Source: Nitrospira sp.
GTDB taxonomy: Bacteria; Nitrospirota; JACRHL01
Assembly (NCBI GenBank): GCA_026994095.1
Contig: JALWRU010000041.1
Span: 1 to 9,029, forward strand
Length of the DNA stretch: 9,029 nucleotides
Reading direction: 5' to 3'
Shown here: in pieces, positions 1 through 6,472 of the stretch
Numbering within the stretch: position 1 is the first letter of the stretch
Layout of the letters: each line of letters starts with the position of its first letter
The notes under the pieces: generated by a model
Told to the model about the DNA's origin: nothing
Seen by the model: the letters and a program-made list of their open reading frames with translations, nothing else
The model's database searches: none
Made by a program: the position numbers and the translations under genes

Positions 1-354
1 CTCAATGGGCAGTTCACCCTGCACAAATTCAACCAGTCCCGGCACATGACGATTGCTGCGGGCCACGCTGGGGCGACGCAGGTCGCACTCCATGTACATC
101 ACCCGAAAGCCAAAGTCGCGCGCCAGCACCACCGCCAGGTTGATACTGGTGGAGGTCTTGCCCTCCCCTTCCACCGCCGAGGTCACCCCCAGCACACGCC
201 CCGGCGAGTCAGCCAGATAGCGCAGACGGGTGGCCAGCAGTCGGTACGGCTCTACCGACAAGGACGGCGGGTGAACCAGCCAGCGGTCCAGCACCACCGG
301 GCGGTCAGCGCCACTGTCCCCCAGTGTGGGATGAAGTATCAGATCATGTGCCAC
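1..354 (-). CDS. BY-type tyrosine autokinase (CpsD/Wzc cytoplasmic domain-like), N-terminal part only
   Basis: The first 118 codons of a P-loop protein that leaves the window on the left. It should act in the cytoplasm as the bacterial tyrosine kinase (BY-kinase) partner of the chain-length protein encoded just upstream, controlling EPS polymerisation and export by autophosphorylation cycles. A Walker A motif lies at residues 59-68 (SAVEGEGKTS, lysine K66) and a Walker A' motif at about 86-95 (MYMECDLRRP). An upstream EPYR segment (35-38) resembles the EX2RX2R oligomerisation motif, but the last Arg is Ala41. In Walker A' the usual first Asp is Glu89. The start is GTG at 354: a TGA lies in frame five codons upstream, and AAGGAG sits 7 bases before the GTG. 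It overlaps the upstream gene by 11 bp. The tyrosine-rich C-terminus is outside the window, so kinase activity cannot be judged. A ParA-like ATPase of the same superfamily is the alternative. Confidence 0.88.
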   Translation of the reverse strand, partial: MAHDLILHPTLGDSGADRPVVLDRWLVHPPSLSVEPYRLLATRLRYLADSPGRVLGVTSAVEGEGKTSTSINLAVVLARDFGFRVMYMECDLRRPSVARSNRHVPGLVEFVQGELPIE

Positions 355-1912
355 GGCCCAGCTCCTTCAGGTAGGGGATCTCGGCCAACACCGGAATTCC
401 CAGCCCGGTCGTAATGTCTTGTCCGGAATGAAAACGGGGCCGCAACAGGTCCAGCCCAATGGCCCCACCCGCACCCAGCAATAACCCCAGGACAGTCGAA
501 AACGCCAGGATCATGTTGCGATCCGGGCTGATGGGGGTGGTCGGCAGGTTGGCCGGGTCCAGCACCCGGAACTGCTCACCCTTCTGGCGTCGCTCCAGAC
601 TCTCCGCCAAACGGGCATTCATCTCTTTTTGCAGCAACGCCTGATAGTTGGCCTGCATGATGGTGTAGTCACGTTGCAGCTTTTGCAGCTCCTGCTCCAC
701 CTCCGGGGCCTGCTCTACCCGCGCCTTGTAAGAGGCGTACTCGGCAGTTAGCTTGGCCTTGCGCTGACGCAGGTTGTCGACCTCCTGAGAGATCTCCACC
801 AGCCGCACGTTCAGATCGGCGATCACCGGAACCTTCTCCAGCTCCTGATTCTTGATCTCACGCACACCCATGCTGTCCATGCGGAAGCGGATCTCGTCGA
901 TCTGCGCCTTCACCTGTGCCACCTCCGGGAAGCGGTCGGTGTACTGGGTACGCAGTCGCGCCAGTTTAGCCTCCAGCGCCGCCAACTGACGGGCCAGCGG
1001 ATCCTGGGCGCGCAGGGCGGTGCGGGCCTCTTCGCTCATCTCGGCCAACTGCCGTTCGGCACCGATGAGCTGCTTCTGTACAAACCCCTTCTGCTCGGAT
1101 AGCTGATTGAGCGTCTCGTCAATATGCTGCAACTGTAACTGCAAGCGGTCCAGCGCCCGCAGGTTGGCATCCAACTGATCCGGCAGCGCCCCCATGAACC
1201 GTTTTTTCAAGGCCTGTACGCCACGCTCACGCTCTTCCAGCTCTTGCCGGGCCTGCTCTAGCTGGGACGATAAAAAGCGGGTGGTGCCCTCGGCGCGGCT
1301 CTCGCGCAGTTTGAGGTTTTCGCTGATAAACATCCCCGCCAGGGCGTTGGTCACCCGCATGACCGTTAACGGGTCGTGCCCCCGGTAAGCCACCGAGAAA
1401 CCCTGTCGACCCACCACGTTGATTTTGACGCTCTTTTTAAAACGTGTGACCAGCGAATTGGCGGAGCGCACTTTTTTAGGGTCAGGAATCAACCCCAGCC
1501 CCACACCCCATCCAACCAGCAAGGTGTTATCTGCCAGGTGCAGCCGCTCCAGTACCAGTTCGGCGGTGGTCGGGTCGCGCACCAGATCGTACTCTTCAAT
1601 CACCTGCCGAATACGGCTGCGGCTGAGGATCTGCTGAGAAATGGTCTTCAGGCGCTCCTGCATGGAGTCGGATACGGTGGCCCGCACATAAGCCTCCGGC
1701 ACCTTCTGTCGCTCGACCAGAATCATGGTGGTAGAGCGGTACTCATTGGGCAGTATATAGCTGGCCGCAAGGCCGATGCCCACGCACACCACCAGGGTGG
1801 CGATCCCCCACCAGCGAGCGCGCCAGACCACGTTGAGCAGATGAACCACCTGCGCCAGTTGGGCGCTGATGGTGGGCGGTTCCGGTGGTGGTGTTGCGGC
1901 GTAACGATTCAT
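344..1912 (-). CDS. Wzz/GumC-family polysaccharide chain-length determinant (exopolysaccharide co-polymerase)
   Basis: A 522-residue inner-membrane protein that should set EPS chain length and link the periplasmic export channel to the cytoplasmic kinase. The N-terminal Wzz domain (about 20-110) contains a first membrane helix at roughly 35-54, followed by the typical ILPNEYRSTTMILVE stretch. Residues about 210-430 are a long periplasmic coiled coil rich in Leu, Gln, Glu and Arg. A proline-rich PTTPISPDR segment (457-465) precedes the second helix (467-489), and a short cytoplasmic tail ends VLAEIPYLKELGRGT. The long coiled coil and length match GumC/EpsF and the PEP-CTERM-locus chain-length family rather than the ~330-residue O-antigen Wzz. 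The kinase is a separate polypeptide encoded next, so the tail is its likely activator. The ATG lies 3 bp after the stop of the beta-barrel gene with no strong Shine-Dalgarno sequence, which suggests translational coupling. Confidence 0.92.
   Translation of the reverse strand: MNRYAATPPPEPPTISAQLAQVVHLLNVVWRARWWGIATLVVCVGIGLAASYILPNEYRSTTMILVERQKVPEAYVRATVSDSMQERLKTISQQILSRSRIRQVIEEYDLVRDPTTAELVLERLHLADNTLLVGWGVGLGLIPDPKKVRSANSLVTRFKKSVKINVVGRQGFSVAYRGHDPLTVMRVTNALAGMFISENLKLRESRAEGTTRFLSSQLEQARQELEERERGVQALKKRFMGALPDQLDANLRALDRLQLQLQHIDETLNQLSEQKGFVQKQLIGAERQLAEMSEEARTALRAQDPLARQLAALEAKLARLRTQYTDRFPEVAQVKAQIDEIRFRMDSMGVREIKNQELEKVPVIADLNVRLVEISQEVDNLRQRKAKLTAEYASYKARVEQAPEVEQELQKLQRDYTIMQANYQALLQKEMNARLAESLERRQKGEQFRVLDPANLPTTPISPDRNMILAFSTVLGLLLGAGGAIGLDLLRPRFHSGQDITTGLGIPVLAEIPYLKELGRGT
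362..367 (-). promoter_or_regulatory. Ribosome binding site of the BY-kinase gene
   Basis: AAGGAG on the minus strand, 7 bases upstream of the GTG at 354 and inside the last codons of the chain-length gene. It decides the start, because the nearby ATG at 347 is in another frame and hits TGA after one codon. Confidence 0.7.
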
Positions 1913-1915
1913 AGG

Positions 1916-3106
1916 TCAGAGGGTCCAGGTGAACGAAAAGGAGGCCTGATTGGTAATCCGCTTGGCGGCCGGGGTTGCACTTCCGTCGCGCCACCAGATC
2001 TGACTACGCGAGATACTCACGCTGCTAAATAGACTGCCCCCTGAGAATAACACCTGACTGAGCGATGTGATGGCAGTAAGTGAAGCGCGGGTACTCACCC
2101 CTTGTAGCTTGAACTTGAGCGGACGGCGTACCGGCAGACCGGGCCCCAGATCGGCGGTGACCCGGTGGGTGCGGCGCAAACCCACGTCCCCCAGTGAACT
2201 GGGGCTGATGGAGGAGGAGTAGTCCACACTGGCGGTATAAAAACGGGTCAGGTAGCGGGCGTTGGCACCCACGGTCAAATCCCAGCGCAGTTTGTCGAGC
2301 CGATAGGTGGCTCCGCCACGGGTCCCCCAACTGGTACGAAAGCGTTTGCGGTCGTACCCCAGTGACAGGTCATACACCCCGGTTTTGCCGTCGGCTCCGC
2401 GCAAAAAACGGCTGTGACCCACATGGGTAGAGACCACCGAACCCAGCCCGTCCCGGCTCCAGGTACCGTTGACCCGCAACTGGGTGGCACTACGAAAATT
2501 GGCGTCGGTCAAGCGGTTGTCGGAGACCTGCGCCCGCACGCTGAAATGGTCGGTCACCCCCAGATCGCTGGAGTACTCGAAGCCACCCAGGTTGGCAAAC
2601 CCGCCCCCGCCCAGATTGAGCAGGTTGTTGGCCTGTGGTGTGGGCAACAGGGCCGCAGCATTGGAGGCAGCAGTCAACTGGCGCTCGGCCCGCGAGGGCG
2701 CTCCGATGATGCCAACGGTCGGCAGGTTGGGGGAGTTGGTGCTGCCGATAAAAATGTCGAGTTTACCGCTCGGCACCAGCCGCGCAACGAGACGGTCCAG
2801 GTCAAACCCCAGTCGCAGTCGGTGACTGATAAAGTTGAAGTCATTGTTGGACGCAAACTGGTTGGCAGAAATGTCGTAGTTAACATCGGCATGGAAATAG
2901 GGATTGTCATAACCGTTCTGCAGCCGCACGGACTCGAACACCAGCAGATCTTCCACCGGTGCCTCGGACAGATTGCGGGTGGCGGTATTCACATAGGTGG
3001 TACCGGCGCTGGTCAGCGCCTCGTGCTCCCAGTAGGCCTCGGCCCATGCCGGTAGCAGCAGAAGCGGTGCCAGCAACAGCCAGCCAAGCCGGAATGATCG
3101 GATCAT
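1916..3106 (-). CDS. Outer-membrane beta-barrel protein of the EPS operon (PEP-CTERM-associated OMP / Wzp-like porin)
   Basis: A 396-residue exported protein. The chosen ATG (3106) overlaps the stop of the OPX gene as ATGA; an in-frame start 9 codons earlier would lie inside that gene and spoil the signal peptide. Residues 1-24 form a signal peptide (IRSFRLGW, a Leu-rich core, then AWAEA with cleavage near 22-24). The rest alternates polar and hydrophobic residues with many aromatic, Ser, Thr, Gly and Asn residues, typical of amphipathic beta strands. The end, ASFSFTWTL, resembles an outer-membrane beta-signal. No enzyme motif is visible. Its place between the OPX lipoprotein and the co-polymerase suggests a role in moving EPS across the outer membrane, as for the Wzp barrels that pair with short OPX proteins. 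It also resembles the uncharacterised barrel family of exosortase EPS loci. The exact family is uncertain, but the barrel call is fairly sure. Confidence 0.78.
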   Translation of the reverse strand: MIRSFRLGWLLLAPLLLLPAWAEAYWEHEALTSAGTTYVNTATRNLSEAPVEDLLVFESVRLQNGYDNPYFHADVNYDISANQFASNNDFNFISHRLRLGFDLDRLVARLVPSGKLDIFIGSTNSPNLPTVGIIGAPSRAERQLTAASNAAALLPTPQANNLLNLGGGGFANLGGFEYSSDLGVTDHFSVRAQVSDNRLTDANFRSATQLRVNGTWSRDGLGSVVSTHVGHSRFLRGADGKTGVYDLSLGYDRKRFRTSWGTRGGATYRLDKLRWDLTVGANARYLTRFYTASVDYSSSISPSSLGDVGLRRTHRVTADLGPGLPVRRPLKFKLQGVSTRASLTAITSLSQVLFSGGSLFSSVSISRSQIWWRDGSATPAAKRITNQASFSFTWTL

Positions 3107-3738
3107 TTGAGAACAATGGTATCGCCCGGCCACACCACCAGATTAAAGCGCCGGTGTTTGGGTTTGTCTGACGACAACACCCGGTAGTCCAGATGGAGCA
3201 CCTTCTCCAGCCCGGTGGCCCGGTCCCGTCGCAGCAAAACAATATCGTTGGAGGAGAACCGGGACGGCCCACCCGCCAGCGCAATGGCCTGTAACAGGGT
3301 GGTGAAATTACGCACCTGAATCATGCCCGGTTTGTTCACCTCGCCCAGCAGGTAGATACGGTAGCTGTTGATCTGGCTGATGCTCACATCGACCTGGGGG
3401 GTCGATTTATACTGGCGCAGCAGCTTTTCGATCTCGTCACCCAGCTCTTTCGAGCTTTTGCCCGCCGCCTGCACGTCACCGATCAACGGCAGGGTAATCA
3501 TGCCATCCGGTCGCACGGTGTTGGTCTTCGACAGGTCAGGATCGCCCCACACCCGGACCTCGAGTACATCTTCCGGCCCCACCAGATACTGGGTAAATAC
3601 GTTGATGTCGGTGTCTTGGTTCACCAACGAATCCACGTAGTCCGCCGTGTCTTTATCGATGCGTTTAAGGCCGATACAGCCTGACAAGACAGTCACTGCC
3701 ATCGCCATGACCAGCATCCTTGCTGTTGCCGATTTCAC
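3103..3738 (-). CDS. Wza-like polysaccharide export (OPX) lipoprotein, short form
   Basis: A 211-residue periplasmic lipoprotein for EPS export and the first gene of the minus-strand operon. A signal peptide ends in the lipobox LSGC, so Cys21 is the lipidation site. A Poly_export domain starts near residue 51 (YLVGPEDVLEVRVWGDPDLS, then VRPDGMITLPLIGDV at 75-89). An SLBB domain follows at about 126-175 (YRIYLLGEVNKPG, then LLQAIALAGG). The protein ends soon afterwards with WPGDTIVLK. E. coli Wza is about 380 residues, with further SLBB repeats and a C-terminal helix that forms the outer-membrane pore; both are missing here. The start is GTG at 3738, with AAGGGG about 7-8 bases upstream; the internal Met8 would leave a weaker n-region. 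The downstream barrel gene overlaps by 4 bp. This matches the export protein of exosortase-type EPS loci. Confidence 0.93.
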   Translation of the reverse strand: MKSATARMLVMAMAVTVLSGCIGLKRIDKDTADYVDSLVNQDTDINVFTQYLVGPEDVLEVRVWGDPDLSKTNTVRPDGMITLPLIGDVQAAGKSSKELGDEIEKLLRQYKSTPQVDVSISQINSYRIYLLGEVNKPGMIQVRNFTTLLQAIALAGGPSRFSSNDIVLLRRDRATGLEKVLHLDYRVLSSDKPKHRRFNLVVWPGDTIVLK

Positions 3739-3872
3739 TGCAAATCCCCTTTTTTCTTCACCAATAATGACCGGCTTTGCGCATCGATTCTATCGGCACA
3801 AAACACCTTGAACGTTAGATTGCGGACCCATGCCTTATCTGGCGCCATTTTACCAGTCCGACGGATTTCAGA

Positions 3873-3881
3873 ATCATAGCA
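3873..3881 (-). promoter_or_regulatory. Candidate extended -10 promoter of the EPS operon
   Basis: On the minus strand the sequence TGCTATGAT matches an extended -10 element (TGn followed by TATGAT, five of six consensus bases). It lies about 135 bp upstream of the OPX GTG. No good -35 is present at 16-18 bp, which extended -10 promoters can tolerate. This is a pattern match only. Confidence 0.3.
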
Positions 3882-3911
3882 TCCTGCCCGCTGTAACACA
3901 TCACCGATCCC

Positions 3912-3941
3912 TTGCCGGTACGGCCCGGGCTTTTGTAGAAT
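3912..3941 (+). promoter_or_regulatory. Candidate sigma-70 promoter of the TPR/ExbB/ExbD operon
   Basis: TTGCCG (3912-3917) and TAGAAT (3936-3941) are separated by 18 bp, pointing towards the TPR lipoprotein gene with a predicted leader of roughly 150 bases. The same two hexamers, 17 bp apart, precede the antitoxin gene at 8456-8428 on the other strand, which supports them as a promoter form used by this genome. Confidence 0.42.
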
Positions 3942-4099
3942 GGCGCAGCCGAGGTCCGATTCCCTTTACGAGAAACGTGCAACCTGTGGCACAATGGGGG
4001 ATGGATTTCGCAAGTGGCACACGACCTGAACCGGGCCGCGGCCACTCCCCCCACCCGCCTTGGGCAGGACTTTGACGCCATCGGTCACAACTGCACAGC

Positions 4100-4711
4100 A
4101 TGAACCGCCACACCACCTCTTTTCACCCCCCCCGACCGCGCCACATCATCGCCGGGTTGGGCTGCGTATTGTTGAGCCTGTGGCTGGCCGGCTGTGCCAC
4201 CACACCGGGCGGCGGCAGTGTCAGCCAGATCGACCACAACGCCCAGTTGGTGAACGCTCACCAGGCGATCCAGCAAGGCCGCCCGGAGGCGGCAGTCCCA
4301 CTGTTGGAGACACTGCTGCAAGACAGCGCCACTCCCGCCAATATACGGCCACAGGCCTGGGCCAATCTGGGGGTTGCGCAGATTCGCCTGAACCACCCGG
4401 AGGCAGCGGTCACAGCGCTGGAAAAGGCTGCAAAACTGGCCCCGAAAAATGCCACCATCGCCTTTGATCTGGGGCTGGCCTACCGAAAGGCCGGGCGACT
4501 CAACGAGGCATTAAAGAGTTATCAGGCGTCCCTCGGTATCGACCCCAACCAGCCTGCGGTGCTCTATAATATGGGCATCCTGTACGATCTGTATCTACAG
4601 CAGCCGAAGGACGCCATCAAGGTATATCAGCGTTATGTGCAACTCGCTGGCCCCCACACCCCGCAGGTGCAGGGCTGGATTGAAGCGCTGGCCAAAAAAA
4701 AGCGTAAATGA
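4100..4711 (+). CDS. TPR-repeat lipoprotein, first gene of the ExbB/ExbD-type motor operon
   Basis: A 203-residue lipoprotein. A basic n-region (residues 1-15) and a hydrophobic core (about 16-30) lead to the lipobox LAGC with Cys32. The residues after the Cys (Ala-Thr-Thr) carry no Asp retention signal, so an outer-membrane anchor facing the periplasm is likely. The mature part is helical with about four TPR-like units: near 48-79, 85-116 (AWANLGVAQIRLNHPEAAV), 119-150 (AFDLGLAYRKAGRLNEAL) and 153-186 (LYNMGILYDLYLQQPKDAI). It ends in a basic KKKRK tail encoded partly by a run of eight A. TPR proteins are scaffolds, so it probably links the inner-membrane motor to outer-membrane or periplasmic partners. 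The ATG has no strong Shine-Dalgarno sequence. The ExbB-like gene follows after 62 bp. The TPR lipoprotein call is firm; the partner is unknown. Confidence 0.9.
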   Translation: MNRHTTSFHPPRPRHIIAGLGCVLLSLWLAGCATTPGGGSVSQIDHNAQLVNAHQAIQQGRPEAAVPLLETLLQDSATPANIRPQAWANLGVAQIRLNHPEAAVTALEKAAKLAPKNATIAFDLGLAYRKAGRLNEALKSYQASLGIDPNQPAVLYNMGILYDLYLQQPKDAIKVYQRYVQLAGPHTPQVQGWIEALAKKKRK

Positions 4712-4773
4712 CCAGTTTGAAAAAGACCGATGGCAACTGCTGTCGGACGGGCCGCTAAAGGAGCTTTCCGCCC

Positions 4774-5412
4774 ATGGATTTTTTAATCACGTTCTTTCAA
4801 TCCGGTGGCGTATTCATGTACGTCATCCTGTTCATCCTGGCGATGGGCACCGCCATCGTGATCGAACGGTGGCTGGTGATTGGCGGGGCTAAAATTGACG
4901 GTCCCAAGCTGTGGCAGGAGGTCAGCACCCCCCTGGCGGCGGGCAATACCACCGAGGCGGCGGCGATCTGCGAGCAGGGCAACGCGCCCCTGCACCGGCT
5001 GATGCACGCCGGGGTGGACGCCATGTCCCACGCCGAAGACCGGGAAGACCTGGAAAATGCGGTGGAAGAAACCATGATGGAGATCATGCCCCGGCTGGAG
5101 GCCCGTCTGCACTACCTGCCGACCCTGGCCAACGTGGCCACCCTCACCGGTCTGCTGGGCACCATCGTCGGCCTGATCAAGGCGTTTACCGCAGTGGCGG
5201 TGGCCGATCCGTCGCAGAAGGCGGCGCTGCTGTCGAAAGGCATCTCGCTGGCCATGAACACCACCGCCTTCGGGCTGGTGGCGGCCATCCCGCTGTTGCT
5301 GCTCTACTCGGCCCTGCACGCCCGCACCAACGCCCTGATCGACACCCTTGATCAGTACGCCTTCAAGCTCATCAACCTGCTGGCGGCCAAGCACCGCAAC
5401 AACGGCAAGTAG
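4774..5412 (+). CDS. MotA/TolQ/ExbB-family proton channel subunit
   Basis: A 212-residue inner-membrane protein that should form the pentameric stator around an ExbD-type dimer and use proton flow for mechanical work. Helix 1 is near 11-35 (GGVFMYVILFILAMGTAIVIERW). A cytoplasmic loop with a TolQ-like helix follows (about 60-112), then helix 2 at 115-137 (LPTLANVATLTGLLGTIVGLI) and helix 3 at 158-180 (LAMNTTAFGLVAAIPLLLLY). The LTGLLGTIVGLI and NTTAFGLVAAIP stretches are the family hallmarks and hold Thr residues of the kind that line the proton path in ExbB and TolQ. An AAAGGAG sequence lies about 10 bases before the ATG. It precedes two exbD-type genes without a break, so one channel is built for two different rotor subunits. 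Whether it is closer to ExbB, TolQ or AglR cannot be settled by eye. Confidence 0.93.
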   Translation: MDFLITFFQSGGVFMYVILFILAMGTAIVIERWLVIGGAKIDGPKLWQEVSTPLAAGNTTEAAAICEQGNAPLHRLMHAGVDAMSHAEDREDLENAVEETMMEIMPRLEARLHYLPTLANVATLTGLLGTIVGLIKAFTAVAVADPSQKAALLSKGISLAMNTTAFGLVAAIPLLLLYSALHARTNALIDTLDQYAFKLINLLAAKHRNNGK

Positions 5413-5418
5413 CCACCT

Positions 5419-5955
5419 GTGAAGGCCCGCCGCAGAGGACAACGCCGCCGCGCCCATATTGGTGGCGGACAAGAGCTGGATATCACCGCCTTCATGAATT
5501 TGATGGTGGTGCTGGTGCCGTTCCTGCTGACCACGGCGGTGTTTAGCGAACTGGCCATGCTGGCCATTGAGATTCCGCCGCCGCCGGACCCCAACGCCAA
5601 GGTCGATACGCCGCCTCCGCCGCCGCCCAAAGAAAAACCGTTCCGCCTGAGCGCCCGTCTGGAAGCCGACGGCGTGGTGATTGTGGCCGGTAAAGAGACC
5701 CTCCCACTGGTGCCGCGCACCGACGACGGCCTGTACGATGTGGCCGCCCTGCGGCTGGTGCTGGAGAAGATTCAGGCCGACCACCCGGAGCACGATACCA
5801 TCGACCTGCTATCGCGCCCGGACAGCGCCTACGGTGAGTTGATTCAGGCCATGGATGCAGCCAGCACCCGCACCGACGGCACCCCCTTGTTCCCCGGTGT
5901 GCGGCTGGGTGAATTCACCCCCGACGCCAAGCCTGAAGCGGGTACCACTCCATGA
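5419..5955 (+). CDS. ExbD/TolR-family protein 1, with Asn at the proton-site position
   Basis: A 178-residue protein with a basic cytoplasmic N-terminus (1-13), one membrane helix (about 20-45) and a periplasmic C-terminal domain (75-178). The helix begins ELDITAFMNLMVVLVPFLL. Aligned to ExbD or TolR (…TPLVDVMLVLLI), the essential membrane Asp falls on Asn27, so this subunit probably cannot carry protons in the usual way. A proline-rich linker follows: four Pro at 53-56 and six at 65-70. The start is a GTG 6 bp after the ExbB-type stop, without a clear Shine-Dalgarno sequence, which suggests coupled translation; no in-frame ATG lies before the helix. The end overlaps the second ExbD gene as ATGA. 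It probably pairs with the second ExbD as a heterodimer in one channel. Confidence 0.88.
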   Translation: MKARRRGQRRRAHIGGGQELDITAFMNLMVVLVPFLLTTAVFSELAMLAIEIPPPPDPNAKVDTPPPPPPKEKPFRLSARLEADGVVIVAGKETLPLVPRTDDGLYDVAALRLVLEKIQADHPEHDTIDLLSRPDSAYGELIQAMDAASTRTDGTPLFPGVRLGEFTPDAKPEAGTTP

Positions 5956-6455
5956 GGATGACCCGCCAGCGACAACGCATGGAGCGCCGCGCCCGCGCTA
6001 CCGGGCCGATCACCAACATCAACATTGTGTCGTTGCTGGATATTTTCACCATCCTGCTGCTGTTTTTGCTGGTGCAGTCCGGCGACCCCACCGAAGACCT
6101 GCCGGTGCTGGCCAACCTCAAACTACCCTACTCCGACGCCAAGACCTCCCCCACCCGCACGCTGGTGGTATCGGTGGTGGCGGGGGACATTCAGGTGGAA
6201 GGGGTCACGGTAGCGCAGGTGGCCGAGCTATCGGACAGCAACCTGATTGTGCCCCTGGCCAGCGCCTTGAAAGCACGCCTCCAGGATGCCGCAGGACAGG
6301 CGGGCAAGGACCAGAAATTCAGCGGGCGGGTGACCGTCATGGCCGACCGGGATGTGCCGTTCTCGGTACTAAAAAAGGTCCTGTTCACCTGCTCCACCAG
6401 GCACTTTAGAAAAGTCTCTCTGGTGGTCCAGCGACGGGTGGAAGACGCCGGTTAA
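5952..6455 (+). CDS. ExbD/TolR-family protein 2, with the conserved proton-site Asp
   Basis: A 167-residue protein with a very basic N-terminus (1-15), one membrane helix (about 22-43, INIVSLLDIFTILLLFLLV) and a periplasmic domain (about 50-165). Asp30 sits where ExbD and TolR carry the essential proton-binding Asp. The periplasmic part contains VTVMADRDVPFSVLKKVLFTC (318-380 bp into the gene) and the RKVSLVVQRR strand typical of the family C-terminus. The ATG overlaps the stop of ExbD 1 by 4 bp (ATGA), so the two are probably made in similar amounts. The operon ends here, and the next gene is convergent, 17 bp away. No TonB, TolA or TolB gene follows, so this is not a standard TonB or Tol-Pal system. 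Confidence 0.9.
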   Translation: MRMTRQRQRMERRARATGPITNINIVSLLDIFTILLLFLLVQSGDPTEDLPVLANLKLPYSDAKTSPTRTLVVSVVAGDIQVEGVTVAQVAELSDSNLIVPLASALKARLQDAAGQAGKDQKFSGRVTVMADRDVPFSVLKKVLFTCSTRHFRKVSLVVQRRVEDAG

Positions 6456-6472
6456 ACGCTATAAAGCGCGGG

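Larger units (their letters stand above)
3739..4099. other. Divergent intergenic region between the EPS operon and the motor operon
   Basis: This 361-bp stretch separates two divergent operons and must hold the promoters of both. Short open frames on both strands have no recognisable protein character. Two candidate promoters are listed separately. The octamer GTGGCACA occurs twice (3986-3993 and 4014-4021), 28 bp apart, on the side nearer the TPR gene. No clear sigma-54 -24/-12 pair or strong terminator was found. Confidence 0.7.

Noticed and set aside
1376..2032. Long open frame on the plus strand
   Set aside because: It lies opposite the chain-length and barrel genes, and its His/Gln/Gly-rich translation is typical of a shadow frame of GC-rich coding DNA.
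3960..4030. Sigma-54 promoter, suggested by TGGCAC sequences
   Set aside because: No TTGC or GC pair stands at the required -12 spacing on either strand; the best minus-strand match lacks the -24 GG.
3815..4081. Short open frames on both strands in the divergent intergenic region
   Set aside because: They overlap each other and the promoter candidates and lack a ribosome binding site or protein character.
4692..4705. Run of eight A near the end of the TPR gene as a programmed frameshift site
   Set aside because: The alternative frame gives no plausible extension, and the run only encodes the basic tail.
4783..5793. 336-codon open frame on the minus strand
   Set aside because: Opposite the clearly real ExbB and ExbD genes; the translation is a low-complexity His/Arg/Gly mixture with no domain.
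6459..6470. Terminator between the convergent genes (CGCT-ATAA-AGCG)
   Set aside because: Only a 4-bp stem with no T-run on either side.
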